NCBI GenBank assembly: GCA_002105175.1
Contig: MCGE01000029.1
Location: 310,001 to 374,000, forward strand
DNA length: 64,000 nucleotides
Direction of reading: 5' to 3'
Source: Absidia repens
Taxonomy: Eukaryota; Mucoromycota; Mucoromycetes; Mucorales; Cunninghamellaceae
Shown in pieces: positions 34,538 through 47,975 of the stretch (positions are counted from its first letter, which is position 1; each line of letters begins with the position of its first letter). Made by a program: the position numbers and the translations under genes. The notes below the pieces were generated by a model. The model ran no database searches and was not told where the DNA came from. It worked only from the letters and a program-made list of their open reading frames with translations.

Positions 34538-37500
34538 AAATAGAGCACTTACTGATAGAATCAAGTTCATCGAGGGACAGAGGTTCCTTCTTGAATGCAC
34601 CTGCCACTGCTCCAAACCATGTCTTTTTATTATTTTTCTGAGTCGTTTTGGAAGGATGAGGTGAGAGTTGCTTGTTAATGTCAAATAGTTCTACCGAATG
34701 TCCATATGGCCTATGTTTTGTAAAAAAGAGAGGTAGAAGAATATCAGTAATCTACTTGATTCAGCCATTACTTTGATCTTTTGAATAACTTACAACGAAG
34801 TATGACTGTGTAGGTACATCCATTGCTGCATCTCATAACGCCCTGTCCACAAAAGAATCCGCCCGTCGCGAGTTAATGTTGATTCTTTCAATCTGGATGC
34901 TGTGTGTGGTAATGGTGTCCTTGCAATAGGTTGTAGGTGAGGCAGGGACAATACGACGAGTTGCTTAGATTGTAGGAGTACAGATAAGCATGTCATGTCT
35001 GGTATCAAAAAAAAAAGTTAGGTATAGTATGCAGATCATTGTTCTTTTCTTGCTCTCGGGACTTACCATCAATTCGAACAGGCACTGTCTGAACAATGCT
35101 ATCGCTATCGTTTTTGTGATCATCCAAATCCTGAAGCCTAAATTCATATAGTTTGATTCCATATCCACTAAGAAGAATACCGACTGACGTGGTGCTGGAA
35201 ACAATAAGATAATGAGGTTGCTCTTGATAAGAATATTCCGGCGCATGGTGACGAAGTCCGGTAGACTGCTTGTTGCTGCTGCTGTTACTTCCAGTGCTGG
35301 ATGTTGTCATCGTTGTTGAAGTTGTCATTGTGGTCGATGTTTTGCTGAGAACCTCCCATGCTTCGTCTTGAGATCCCGTAGAGACACTGCTGGCAGGTCG
35401 TGGTGCATTTTTAGCTGATCGTTTGGTTGACTTGCGACGAAGGAATGATCGGCCTCGTTCCACAGAAGTCCGAGGGGTAGACGACGGTGACTTTTGGGGC
35501 TGCTGCTCCTGAACTGGTTGTGTTGGTGGTACTGACTCCATTGTATCCTTTGGCAAAATAGCGGGTGCAGTTGTCGCTGAAGTTCCATCTTGATTCTCAG
35601 TCCAAGGTTGTGATGATTCTTCCAAGGTGCATTCAGTTGTTTGGTTTGGCAAGTCATAACGGATAATACATTCTGTCGCAGTTTGTTCCAATCCTTCCAA
35701 ATCAATAGCATAAATGTCCTGAATTGATGTTGATGCTTTACTGTTGTGATAAAGCAAAACCGGGGATTCATAGTTGGGTGAGAGCACATCACATTGATAG
35801 ACATTACCGTTATTCAGGCTAAAGAATAACTGCGTTGAGATATGAGAAGCTGCCAAAAAAAAAAAAGTTAAATACGTTTCATCACCATTCAATTTGCAGA
35901 TTACTTACTTTCTTTGTATGCATATGTATTGATAAACTTGACACATGTTATGGTTGGTGCTTCATTCACGCCATCTTCGGTATGAGATTGTTGGGAGCCA
36001 TCCTTTTCCGCTTCTCTATCCAATAGGCCTACCAATAAGAAATTAAAAAAAAGTAAGTACCCACAACGATGATCACTACTAATGCTTTCGTATCATCTCC
36101 TACTACTTACCATTGATATCAATAGTGTGGTATACCTTTTGTAGGGTGGTGTTGATAATAGTGATTCGACCATTCGAAGTAGTACATGCAATACTAAATG
36201 AATAAATAATTGAATAAAAGGTCAATACTACATTAGCTGCTGTGTTTCTTCTAGTTTTTTTTTTTTTTTACTTACATTTCGGGTCCTGTACTAATAATAG
36301 ATTCAATGGTACCATCGAGTTCAATTTTCATATCCGGGTAGTATCCAAATAGTTTTGCCTGTCGTTTCAAAGTGGTGATGCAGCTGTCAGCGTGTTGATG
36401 CTGAGATGTGTTTTTGACATGTGCACCATCGTTCTTGTCATCGTCGTTGCTATTTTCTATAGTGGATACTTCAGGGAGAGGTTCGGAGTCGTTCTGTTGA
36501 GGAAGAAAAGGGTTGGTGTTTATGTTTGTATTGGTATCGTCAATCGAAGAGGTTGCATGGTGTGAGGTTTCGTTGTCGTCAGTCACGTTCACACCACTTG
36601 TGTGCGGAGGGGCATCGTCCTGTTCTGCAGAAGGTTGCTCCATTTCATCCAAAATTCCAGCAAGTTCGTTGATGGTATCATCACATTGAGATATAAATCG
36701 AGCATTTGTTTTGTGAAATTCAGATTGTTCGTCGTCTGGAACCTGATGATTTTCTTCTTGTTGAGAGGGTCGATTATCCACCATTTCATATACTAGTATA
36801 GTCCCATTATTGAATCCAACGGTAAATGTTCCGGTGATCGCGTTCGTATCGACACAGCAAATGTAGAGCGATGAATCCTCCAAATCGTCGTGACATCGAA
36901 TGGTTAGTTGAGACAAGGGCCGTAATGAAGTATAGGAGGCATCCCAAAATTGTATGACTTCACCCACGTGGATCGTCACAAGAATATCGTTGGAAGGGAT
37001 CTTGTATATATGTCTTGGGCCTACACCACCACCAGTCAATGGCATATATCTTGTTTGTCGATCAGCGTCTGTCAAAGTCGTCAGCTTCCGGTAGACTTGT
37101 TCAGTGGCCATAGGAATAAAACAGGCATTAGTCACAAAAGGATGGGTCAGAGCAAGGGAAGGAGGTAATGTCAATGAAGGATAGCCGTGATCTAGCCCAT
37201 GAGCGTGGAGAGCACCATTACAGTCTAACAAAAGAATACCCAATGGATTTCGAGGCAAATAGGGTTCACTGCACAATAGTGTAAAGTCCATCAAGTCAGT
37301 ACTAGAAGGTATAATGGACTGTTTCCGAGCATCCCCTAGTTGATTGATGTCAAATTCCAATACATGTAATCCATGGATGTCCTTGATAGCTGATCCACCA
37401 CAAACCACCAAGTAGTTTTTTTGCAGACTGTCGTCAAAGTACCAGGCAAGCTTGTATACAGGTTCGCAAGGTTGAGATTTATCCAATGAGGGGAAAACTT

Positions 37501-38560
37501 GACGTGATAAAACCGGCTTTTGTTCATGGTCGACTTGCCATAAGTGTAAGTAACCATCATCATATCCCGCCATGAACCGATCACCTTGGGGACACCAAGC
37601 CAAGCTTGATAATCGAGCTTCCGATGAAGTTGCCAATGTATATGTAGAGTGAATCATTTGTTCCTTGATATCCCATAAAAACACCATAGTCTCATAACCA
37701 ATAAGAAGCCAGTTCAAATTTGTTGGATGTATTTCAAGTGCGACCACAATATTTCCAAGTTCGCGTTGATTTTGCTGCTGCTGCTGTTGTTGTTGTTGCT
37801 GTTGTTGCTGTTGCTGTTGCTGTTGCTGCTGTTGTTGTTGTTCATCCATTCTGCGTAAACTAGTTACTAAATCAGGTATGCCATATTTCGCCAGTTGCCC
37901 CAACCGAAGATCAAATACATCGATGCATCCGTCTGCGAAACCAATAAATAACCAATCCGTTCCAGCACCATAGTAGTAGCTTGTAATAATCCCTTTTGTT
38001 GGTAACATGTATTGAATCTGTTGTTTTTTCAAGTCCAAGGTATAAATGATATTTTTCTTGTCGATAAGTACTAGCAAGGAGCACCCGATTTTAAATTGCA
38101 TATATTTGATAGGTTCGATATGTGGTAGTGGTATTGTTGATGAGATCCCTTTTCCGAATACCCGTAGGTGAGTTGTCTGGGTATTGCTGTCATAACCGGC
38201 TAAACAAACATTAAAAAAAAAGTACTTGTTAGTTTCATATGATCAAAATCGTAAGTAAACCGTGACCTTACCAATGGCAAGAAGCCCAGCTACACTATCA
38301 AAAGCCATGACAGATACTTTGGATTCAAGACCAATATCGGTCATCTAAAAAGAAGGAATAATAATAGTATTTAGAAACATGAGAAAAATATCGTATCAGG
38401 TACCGCTGTATAGTCATACCTGAGCGAAATGAATCTTGTCAGGCTGCACCATGTTCGATAGAGATTGATCCAACCGTTTGTCTTTGGATATAATATTCTT
38501 TGCAATAGCATGGTCTTTCGTTTTATGTGCAAAATTTGATATCTTGTTGAATATCGTCAT
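34160..38560 (-). CDS. Tomosyn/Sro7-like Lgl-family exocytosis regulator
   Basis: WD40-repeat protein of the Lgl/tomosyn/Sro7 family that binds t-SNAREs and regulates exocytic vesicle fusion at polarised growth sites. Nine exons give about 1,250 residues. The N-terminus MTIFNKISNFAHKTKDHAI is followed by beta-propeller repeats (SVMAFDSVAGLLAIG, DWLFIGFADGCIDVFDLRLG, LSSLAWCPQGDRFMAGYDDGYLHLW). A 23-glutamine insert (about 37774-37843) sits between two strands of the first propeller. Acidic and Ser-rich linkers interrupt the second. The C-terminal exon carries an R-SNARE-like helix, LGDKMDERGQRLNLLGQKF, ending QKKWWQL as in tomosyns. The start at 38560 fits family N-termini; an upstream in-frame codon would add a Phe-rich extension and is rejected. 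The minus strand also carries the adjacent CorA gene's stop 500 bp upstream. Confidence 0.93.
37774..37843 (-). repeat. CAA/CAG microsatellite inside the tomosyn-like gene
   Basis: Mixed CAA/CAG repeat coding for 23 glutamines between MDE and NQREL. It lies in the WD40 propeller rather than in a terminal tail. Confidence 0.95.
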
Positions 38561-39060
38561 GGTGTATATATAAGAAAGCGAGGAAGAAAAGAGAAAGAAA
38601 AAAAAAAAACGGAAAGAAACGAGGCGACACTTTTTTTCATTTCTCAATCAGTGTAGTTTTAAACGCCGCCTTTGGTGTAACAAAATCAAAAATTCTTTCC
38701 TTTACAGAAAAACCAAAATTCTATGATTGTGGCGCACAACATAACAGCAGGTAGTATCGAATAAAGACGCATACAAACACATAAATATATATTTTTAATA
38801 AAATACATCCCGAATTCAGTGTAATTTTTTTTGAAAAGGCGGTATTACATATTTAGACAACTGACTTGAGCTCCGAGATGTGAGAAAGCTAATACACAGC
38901 CATCACATAAAATCATCACCTGCACCATCACATCAGTCATCACACATTTTTACACTGCTTTACACTGCAATCATCAAACAATATAAAAAAAAAAAATACA
39001 GACATGGCTTGTCACAGACAAGAAAATAAAGATTTTTATTCAATAAAATGAAAGTGTCTA
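38561..39060. promoter_or_regulatory. Tomosyn-like gene promoter and CorA 3' flank
   Basis: 500 bp between two minus-strand genes. GGCGGCGTTTAAAA (minus strand, around 38660) lies about 100 bp upstream of the tomosyn-like start. ATCAC-type short repeats occur at 38895-38950. A plus-strand TTTTTATT near 39030 reads as an AATAAAAA signal for the CorA gene. No gene is seen. Confidence 0.45.
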
Positions 39061-40960
39061 CTACAAAAAATTAAATCGCTTTCCAAACGCAAGCATAAAG
39101 GTCACATACATCGCCATTCCCATTATAATCCAGAAGAACCAGGCCAGATCATTTGCATCTTGCCCCTATTCACGTAATATCCCAGGAAAAGTCAATACAC
39201 ATTCATCCTTCCCCCTCCCCATAGCCATCTTGTTTTATGTCTTACTTACCGGTACGTGTACATTCATGCCAAAGAGACCAGCCACCAAGTTCAATGGGAT
39301 GACCAAGGTAGCCAAGAAGGTCAGTCGATTGATCACCTCGTTTGTGTTGTTACCAGCTTGTGATAGTTCAATGGAGATTTGGCCCAAGTAATTTCGATGC
39401 GCTCTGCCGAGGACCAAGTCATAATGATTCACGTTTTGTAACATGGTATGAAGATGATCTATATACGGCAAAACAAAACAAAAGATGGATGGTTAGACCT
39501 GATTTGACCTTTTTTGTTTCATACTTCATACCTTGAATATCACCCAAAAACAAAACGATTTCATGTTGAAGACTGGTTTCATTCACAATATCCTTTCCCA
39601 CCATCATTTTTCTCTGCTGCGGGTTTTGTTGACGACGCTGATTGAGGAACTCAGTTTCTTTGGCCTTATCGTCATAGCGCTTAATTAAGCTTCGCACCAC
39701 ATCGGCTTTGGGACCAAGAAGGCGTAGGAGTTGCATCACCATCTTTCTGCAGCTGCCAATTCTTCGAAGCATATCCGTTTGTTCGGATCCATTCAACACC
39801 AAGACCAAATCATCAATAGAATCCACTTCAAGTTCTGTATGTTGAATCAACGGCGCAAAGCTGTCGGTCACATTGTCAATAAGAGCATAGTTGATCCACT
39901 CCGGGGTGATGTCGATGTAATCCTTGAGTTGATGTATCCGTTTGCGTACATTGTGCGGGTGGGGTAGTGGCTTGAATCGAAACTATTTCACAAAACATGA
40001 ATAGAGTAAGATTTCATATTGGGATTGAGATTTGGGGAGGGCGGGGGGTGATGAGTTCTTGGCACTTACGGTGAGGACACCATCCTTAAAGATAATGATA
40101 TAAAAGTTGACCGCCTCGAGATAATCTTGGCTGGAGTAATCATGGTTGAAACTTCGAAAACTGATAAACATGTAATTTTGGAAAATTTCACATTTTTCCC
40201 GAGATTCTTGCGCCTGGATATCTTCAGTTGTCAAAGGATGCATACGGAATATCTATGCCCAAAAATAAATATAAGAAGTCAGTGTAATTCTTTCTTAAGC
40301 ACGCTATTCTAAGTTACCTTGCTAAGAACCCGCATTTCTTGATCGGTGGGAGCAAATATATCGACCCACCAACAAGATGATTTTATCAGTAAACTGGCCA
40401 CCGTCCCACCAGCAGTTGTCGGTTTGATAAGAAGTTCCCGAAAGGATGAGCTTTTCAAAGACCCAGTAGATGCTTCATAGTAGGTATACCGATCAGTTTT
40501 CGCTTTGACTTTGTTGGGATCCTTGAATAGTAATAATATTAAAAATAGAGTTATCGAATCGATTCAATGTAATGTCCATGATTTGACCCATTCTTTGTAA
40601 AAAATCAAAACTTACATAAGGAGCATCACCAAAGTCGCTAAAACGGCGAGAGTGCTTGTTCTGACTGGCCTCCAGTAAAAAATCCAGCTTGACATCGTAT
40701 TTGGTGAGAGTATCGCCGTCGCCTTCAACCAATAAGTATTTTTGCAAGGCATCCCTATCGATTGTACTCTGTGATGGTACAACTGGAGCAGTGGGTGGAA
40801 TAGGATAGCAGACATCCTTTTCAACTTGAGGTGTGGAATCATGATCCGACGCAGCATCACTCGAGGCAATTGTGGGATCCATCTCCAAGATAAAAGCATC
40901 CGAGTCTGAGCGGGTCAACGGGTGTCGAGGGGTGTTGGAATGAATGTATTCCTCCGCCAT
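39061..40960 (-). CDS. CorA-family Mg2+ transporter (Alr1/Mnr2 type)
   Basis: Membrane magnesium channel of the CorA family, as in yeast Alr1/Alr2 (plasma membrane) and Mnr2 (vacuole). Six exons give about 500 residues. The N-terminus is acidic and disordered. The CorA cytoplasmic domain includes WWVDIFAPTDQEMRVLSK, FRMHPLTTEDIQ, KCEIFQNYMFISFRSF and the stalk helix with SIDDLVLVLNGSEQTDMLRR. The pore region reads RLTFLATLVIPLNLVAGLFGMNVHVP, with the invariant GMN, followed by a second membrane helix (DLAWFFWIIMGMAMYV) and a short tail ending FGKRFNFL. The length, shorter than Alr1, favours Mnr2-like or a basal fungal type. Localisation is undetermined. Confidence 0.93.
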
Positions 40961-42036
40961 GATTGATAGTGTATTGTTACGATGTCGTTGAAGGTAATTT
41001 AGTTGGTTATTGACATGGAGAATGGAAGATACAAAAGAGAAAAAAAAAGAAAAAAAAAAGGGAAGGCTGGTTTAAAAATTGTTACACGTCGGCGATTTAA
41101 AAAGTCAGTGACCAAAAATAATTAACAATGAATGAACGATCTTGATCAACCAACACCATGATCAAAACTATATTGTTGTATTCATACATTAAAACTAAAC
41201 TAGGAAATATTACTGCAATAAATTGTACTTCAAAAAAAAAAAAAAAACCCTCATAGACTATCCTTGGTGTTACATCAAAAGCTGGCGGGTCCTTCCTTGA
41301 ACAGGTTAACCAGAGTCATCATCCTTTGCATTTCCAAGATAAGGATCATCGGTTAACCGGATCACTCTCTTCATTGTAAATGATACATTGCATATTATTA
41401 AAATATATATACTGAAGAATGCGGGGGAAGGGAGGGAGGTTATTCTTACCACAACATAATGAAAATCTTATATGTAGCTGATATAAGCCGTTTTTAGAGT
41501 GGTCCTTCCCTTGCCCCTTGATACAGTATCCAGCGAATAAGATCGAAGTCGATATGGAACATGTCCTAGCAATCTCGTTCCTCATGGAAGAAAAATCAAT
41601 GATCGGGGTCCGATATAGTGGAATTTTACAAGGACAACGTTGATTGGCTTGAGCTCAAATCAGCTTTGGCACTATATAGAAAAAAAGAACAATGCCAAGG
41701 ATGTACATCATATCTCTGACAATAGTTTGTGGCCAGTAATACCACTGTCCTAAAAAAAAATATCATTCATGAAAAGTGTAATTCTCTGTTGAATTGATTA
41801 CCGCTTATAATACAACGTTTTTTGAAAGGTCTAGCACGAGGAAGTTGACCAGAGTAGAAACAATCGAGACATATCGGAGTTTGAGATATTGCCCTTAATT
41901 TCCTGTCTTTTTCTTTTTTTTTTTTTTTTTTTTTTTCTTTTTTGGCTCCTCTTTCTCTTATATATCCTTCTTCTTTTTATTACAATCGAATATATATTTT
42001 TCTCAGAAATAGAAGAACCGATTCGCGCATACCAGA
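40961..42036. promoter_or_regulatory. Divergent region between CorA and myosin I genes
   Basis: About 1.1 kb serving two divergent genes. A T run (41917-41937) and T/C-rich leader precede the myosin start. CorA-side sequence includes GGCGATTTAAAAAG (about 41091). A minus-strand open frame (41346-41585) with a donor-like GTAAGAATA shows no recognisable domain and may be a remnant. No RNA gene is seen. Confidence 0.45.
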
Positions 42037-45000
42037 ATGGCCATCAAGGTAAGCAACATAGCAAACGATATTGTCATATGATTTTTATTATCGAAATGCC
42101 AGCTTCTCTTTAATAACCTGTCTGCTTACTTCTTTTATCCACTTTCAGAAACCATTAGGAAACAAAAAAGGGGGTGAAAAGAAGGTCATCAAGGCCAACC
42201 GACCTGCCAAAGCCGACTGGAAAGAAGGTGTCAAGAAGAAAATTGTCGGTGTCTCTGATATGACTCTGCTTACCAAGATTACGAACGAAGCTATCAATGA
42301 AAACTTGATGAAAAGATGGCAAAACGGCGAAATCTATGTAAGTTTCCCGTAGAGTACCTATTTGCGCAAAGTTTTAAAGGCTCTTCCTGCAAGCAAAGTA
42401 CTTACTTTATATATTTTTATAGACATATATCGGCCACGTACTGATTAGTGTGAATCCTTTCCGTGACCTTGGCATTTACACTGACGAAGTCCTTTTAAGC
42501 TATCAGGGGAAGAACTTGTTGGAGGTAATAGGAAACAGGGAATATCAAATAAGCGTATATATCAAGGGGGCGGGGGGAAGGGAGTTGGAGAGTGGCAGGG
42601 TAAAAGTCTCGTTGCAAACTAACATCACTTTACATATTAGATGCCACCTCATGTATTCGCCATTGCCGAAGCTTCTTACCATCACATGAATAGCTACAAG
42701 GAAAACCAATGTATCATTATCAGGTAATAATAATAAAGAGTACCATGTGTTGCTCTCAAAGGACTAGAGAAAACTCAAACCTTTGTTTATCATTAGTGGG
42801 GAATCCGGTGCTGGTAAAACTGAAGCGGCAAAACGAATCATGCAATACATTGCTGCAGTTTCTGGCGATAGTGCGAACTCATCCATCAAGGAAATCAAGG
42901 ACATGGTGCTGGCCACAAATCCTCTATTAGAAAGTTTCGGTTGTGCAAAGACTTTAAGAAACAACAACTCAAGTCGACACGTAAGCCATCGTCTGCTTTA
43001 CTCTGTCTCTTCCTAAATCCATTATTGACATCCTTGTTTTTTTTAGGGAAAATATCTCGAAATTCAGTTCAACTCTCAAGGACAACCTGTTGGCGCAATT
43101 ATCACAAACTATTTGTTAGAAAAGGTATAATTGTTGGATTAGGGGGAGGGAGGGGGACGCCATGATGCTAATCTTTGTTTTTGTGATTTTATCTTTGATC
43201 ATTTTAGAATCGTGTCGTCGGTCAGATTGAAAATGAACGAAATTTCCATGTATTTTATCAACTTACCAAGGGTGCTCTTCCTGAATATCAAGGTAAGTTT
43301 ATTGCTTCAAAAAAATAATAATATGATTATTAAAGTGTTTATTTATATTATTTGCCAATAGAATCATTCGGTCTTCAAGGTCCTGAAAGCTATTTGTATA
43401 CAAGTCGAAGCAACTGTTTGGATGTTGAAGGGATTGATGATGTGAACGATTTTCAAGATACTCTGGTAAGACTAATATGCTGATAATTTGAAAGGACAAT
43501 TATCATTACGATACTAACATTTATTCAATTTTATTTTTCTCATTCTAACTCTGTAGAATGCTATGAATATCATTGGTCTTCAAAAATCTGAACAGGATGA
43601 AATCTTCAAATTACTGGCTACTATTCTTTGGATTGGAAATCTAGTATTCGTTGAAGACGACTCTGGAAATGCTGCTATTGCTGATGGTGACGGTAAGCTG
43701 GTTAGAATAATGAAAAATTGTCGGAATATGAACTAATTTTACCTTAATATTTATAGTGGCCAACTTCGTTGCCTATCTTTTGGAAGTTGATAGTGAAGCT
43801 CTCTCCAAGGCACTGACTAGTCGTATCATGGAAACTCAGCGTGGTGGAAGACGCGGTAAGTAGAAAATCGAAAAAAATGACACCATATGGAAATGAAAAA
43901 CTGGTACTAAACTAAAATTTGTCCTTCATATAGGTAGTGTGTATGAAGTGCCCCTCAATGTCACTCAAGCAACTGCCGTACGTGATGCTCTTTCCAAAAC
44001 TATTTATGAACGTCTTTTTGAATGGATCGTGGCACGTGTGAATATATCATTGGAATCTCGTGGTGGGGCAGAATATACGATTGGTGTCCTTGATATTTAT
44101 GGCTTCGAAATCTTCGACGATAACAACTTTGAACAAATGTGCATCAACTACGTCAACGAAAAACTACAACAAATTTTTATTGAACTTACTCTCAAGGCGG
44201 AACAAGAAGAATATGTGCGTGAACAAATCCAATGGACTCCTATTAAATTCTTCAACAATAAGGTTGTCTGTGATCTCATCGAAGAAAAGCGCCCTCCTGG
44301 TGTGTTTGCAGCTTTGAACGACGCCTGCGCAACTGCCCATGCCGATCCCAGTGCTGCCGACAACTCCTTTGTACAACGACTTGGTTTCCTTGCAAACAAT
44401 CCTCATTTTGAATCCCGTGGGTCCAAGTTTCTAATCCGTCATTATGCTGGTGATGTGCTTTACAATGTGGAAGGCATGACTGACAAGAACAAGGATGCTT
44501 TATTGAAGGACCTTTTGGAATTGGTGACTGCTTCCACAAATCAATTCATCTCTCATACTCTCTTCCCTGAACGTATTGATCCCAACTCCAAGAAAAGACC
44601 TCCTACAGCTGGTGACAAAATCAAGGCTTCCTGTAATGCTCTGGTGAGCAAATTGATGCAATGCCACCCAAGCTATATCCGTACTATCAAACCAAACGAC
44701 AACCGAAGTTCTACTGAATATGATCAAAAACGTGTCCTTCATCAAGTACAATACCTTGGTCTTTGTGAAAATATCAGAGTGCGAAGAGCGGGATATGCCT
44801 ATAGAACGGTAAGAAATAAAATAAGTAACTGCCCCCCCCCTGCAAACAAAAAGGAAATGGAAAACTCATATACTTTATAAATTTTCTAATAGGTCTATGA
44901 TAAGTTTTTGGAACGATTTTATCTTCTCAGTCCTTCCACTGGTTATGCGGGTGATTATGTTTGGAATGGCGATGCTAAAACTGGATCCTTTGAGATCATG

Positions 45001-47314
45001 AAACATAATAATATTCCTGCTGATGAATGGCAGATGGGTACTTCAAAAATGTTTATTCGTCATCCTGAAACCGTAAGTAAAAGTGATAAAAAAATGGGAT
45101 TGGCTTTGTAAATACTCATCTATATTGCCCCTCTATTAGATTTTTGCTTTGGAACATATGCGTGATCGCTATTGGCACAATATGGCGACTAGGATTCAAC
45201 GGGCTTGGCGAGGATATGTCAGACACAAACACGAAAGTGCACGAAAAATACAACGTTTCTGGCGTCAAAACAAGTACAATATTGGATATTTACAAATGCG
45301 TGAATATGGTCATCGAATTTTAGACGGACGAAAAGAACGCCGACGATACTCCCTTCTCAGCATGCGAAAATTCACTGGTGATTATTTGGATATCAAGAAT
45401 GGAACAGGTGCTATTAGTATGATTCGTGATGCTATTCCATTTTCCCACAATGAAGAAGTCGTCTTTAGCATGCGTGGTCAAACTCTGGTAGCAAGAGCTA
45501 TGCGATCTAGTGTTCCCAGTCCTCGTACATTGGTGATGGTAATGCTTTTGACAGTATATATGCTTAAAAGATAAAAAATATTAACTCTTTTATTTTTATT
45601 TTTAGACAAATCAAGCTATTCACGTTGTGATGACCACCAAAAAAGAACAGGTCCTCTCTATGGTGGATGAAAAGGCTATCCCGCTGAAATCAATTAGTGC
45701 TGTCAGCTTGTCTAACCTTCGTGATGACTGGTTTGTCCTCCATGTGGATGGTGCTCCAGATGGTGATACTATTTTATCCTGTGTCTTCAAAACTGAATTA
45801 TTGGCACATTTGTTACAACGAAAAAATGATGTCCAAGTCAACATCGCATCAGAATTTCCTTACAAGAAGAAGGGTGGAAAAACGGTGACTATGAAATTTG
45901 TCAAAGATGAAACAGCGATTGGTGACGGTGTATATAAGAGCCACGTTGTCAGAATTGCCTCAGGAGAACCAGCTTCAAGTTGTAAGTGAAAAAAAAAAAA
46001 AAAATAGGACTGGCATGAATGGATGCTGATTCAAACCTCAATTTTATTATAGTGTCTGATCCACCATGTCCGGTGAAGGCTAGACCTGTTACCACAACAG
46101 CTACGAGACGAACCGTTACCAAGAAACCTCAAGTTACTCGGCCCGCTACTTCCAACGTCTCCAGACCACCATCAAACATTCAACCTTCGAAAAGCAACAG
46201 TCGTCAGCTGCCACCACCACCTCCTCCTGCTCCTGCTGCTCCTGCAACTCCCACTCTACCAACTTACAAAGCGATTTATCCCTTCCAGTCTGATGGTGAA
46301 GGTGAAGTGTCATTTGAAGAAGGCACCGTTTTGGAAATTGTGGAAAAAGATGACAATGGTAAGAAGAGCTATGCAACAACGTTAAAAAAAATGCTGAGCA
46401 AAGATATTAATTTTTTTATATTTGACCTTATCTTTAGGATGGTGGCTTGCTAGACTTGATGGAAAAGAAGGATGGGTACCGAACAATTACTTGGAAGAAT
46501 ATGTGGCTCCGAAGCCTGCACCACCCCCACCAGCTCGACGACCACCGCCATCAGCGCCACTTCCTTCATCCACTGCTTCTACGCCTAGCGTACCTCCCTC
46601 GGCCCCCAGTATACCGTCCTCGACTCCAAGTGTGCCTTCCAACAGCAAGCCTCCTGTCGCTCAACGTGTATCTGCTGCACCAGTCCCAGTTATTCCTGGC
46701 TTGTCGCCTTCACCATCTGCTAGACCAACACCACCTACCCCACCTCAAGCTACCAGCTCTTCGATTACAAGTCAAGTATCTTCATCCCCAATAGCTGTGA
46801 TGCCTGGTGTTGCTGCCCCACTGAACGCAAATGGTGTCCCTCCATGGAAAGCGCAACTGGAAGCACGAAAAGCTGCTGCTGCTGCTGGTGGCGGTGGCAA
46901 TGGTACAACTCCTCCTCCACCGGCACCATCATCATCATCGTCATTTTCACCACCTATACCTGCTACTCGTCCTGTATCTACAACATCATCAGCACCGACA
47001 CCACCAGCTCGTCCCATATCATCTTCTACACCTGCGCCACCACCCATTGCAAATCGCCGTCCTCCGCCTGTCACCGCACCCAAACCCGTTGTTCCAGCCA
47101 GACCAAGCAACCTCAACAAACCGGTGATTCCTGCTCGCCCTGGATCCTCGGCTATGTCAAATCCATCGAGTGCTGCTACTTCCTTGGCAGATGCTGTAAG
47201 TAATCCGAACTAGATATCTTCTCTTTTGTCATTTGTTCATTTTAACTCAATATTTTTACTTTCTCCCTCTTCTAGCTACGACAAAGAAGACAAGCTTCTC
47301 CTGGGGAAGAATAG
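42037..47314 (+). CDS. myo1: Class I unconventional myosin with SH3 domain
   Basis: Actin motor that drives endocytosis and polarised hyphal growth at cortical actin patches. Seventeen exons give roughly 1,200 residues. The motor starts after [13 protein letters not shown] and carries the P-loop [12 protein letters not shown], switch [22 protein letters not shown] and a TEDS-rule Ser in [12 protein letters not shown]. The IQ region ([21 protein letters not shown]) precedes the TH1 lipid-binding domain, then a Pro-rich part, an SH3 domain ([20 protein letters not shown], with [17 protein letters not shown]), and a long Pro/Ser-rich tail. The last exon gives [12 protein letters not shown], a C-motif-like end, but the acidic DDDW-type Arp2/3-activating tail usual in fungi is missing. 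The first coding exon is only four codons. Confidence 0.96.
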
Positions 47315-47413
47315 AATATTAGTTTAGGTTAGTTAACCTGGTTTATCAATAGATTAGTGGCCAGTTGTTCTTTTTATTTTTATTATTATTATTTTATATC
47401 ATTGATCGTTTTC

Positions 47414-47419
47414 AATAAA
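47414..47419 (+). terminator. Polyadenylation signal of myosin I gene
   Basis: AATAAA 100 nt after the stop codon. Confidence 0.6.
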
Positions 47420-47624
47420 CGACCTGGTGCTCCTGCCGGAACTTTGGGAATTCTTCGATTTTACAGGACGTCAGTATTTTTTTTTTTTTTTTTTTTTTTT
47501 GGCAGTGCGAATTTTGAAAGGATGAAATTAGATTGACCTTACCATTCCGCACTTGGGTGAGTAGCTCCTTTGGTGCCCAACCGTCGTTCTCAGCGCTCAG
47601 TGTAATGGAAAGGTAGTGAAACTG

Positions 47625-47975
47625 GAACCTGACAACATTCACACTCCGCCCACGTGGTATCGTACTTATTTGTTTTCATGTCACGTCCCTTGTTCCTTTT
47701 CTTTCTGCTTTTCTTCAATAAAGTGATGGTGATCTCGGATAATTATTAGAAATTGGGTCAGAGGCATTTTGAAAAATGCAATACAAATACCATGGGGAAA
47801 CCCTTTCATTTTGGATGGGTGATTTGGGACGCCATCAGATTAACCTCATCTTGGTATGACTGAACCGTTATTAGTTTAGATTTGTGTTAGTTTGTCATAG
47901 TTTTTGTCTACATCAGAATAAAATATGTCTTGTCTCCTTTTATCATTAGTTTCTCTGTCATACGTTAACACCATT
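47625..47975 (+). repeat. Dispersed CACGTG-headed repeat, copy C (diverged, short)
   Basis: CCGCCCACGTG head at 47646-47656, T/C-rich tract, a partly degraded core keeping ATGGGGAAACCCTTTCATTT (about 47792), AATAAA at 47917-47922, then only a short piece of tail (ATCATTAGTTTCTCTGTCAT). It is the most diverged of the six and seems to lack most of the tail. Confidence 0.7.

Noticed and set aside
46765..47127. Several long frames overlapping the myosin tail on both strands
   Set aside because: They are shadows of the Pro/Ser-rich coding sequence in other frames; only the myosin frame continues the SH3 exon.
47412..47642. Minus-strand frame containing LLTQVRNG, similar to a word in NCA2
   Set aside because: Similarity is limited to a few residues and no other NCA2 segments occur nearby.
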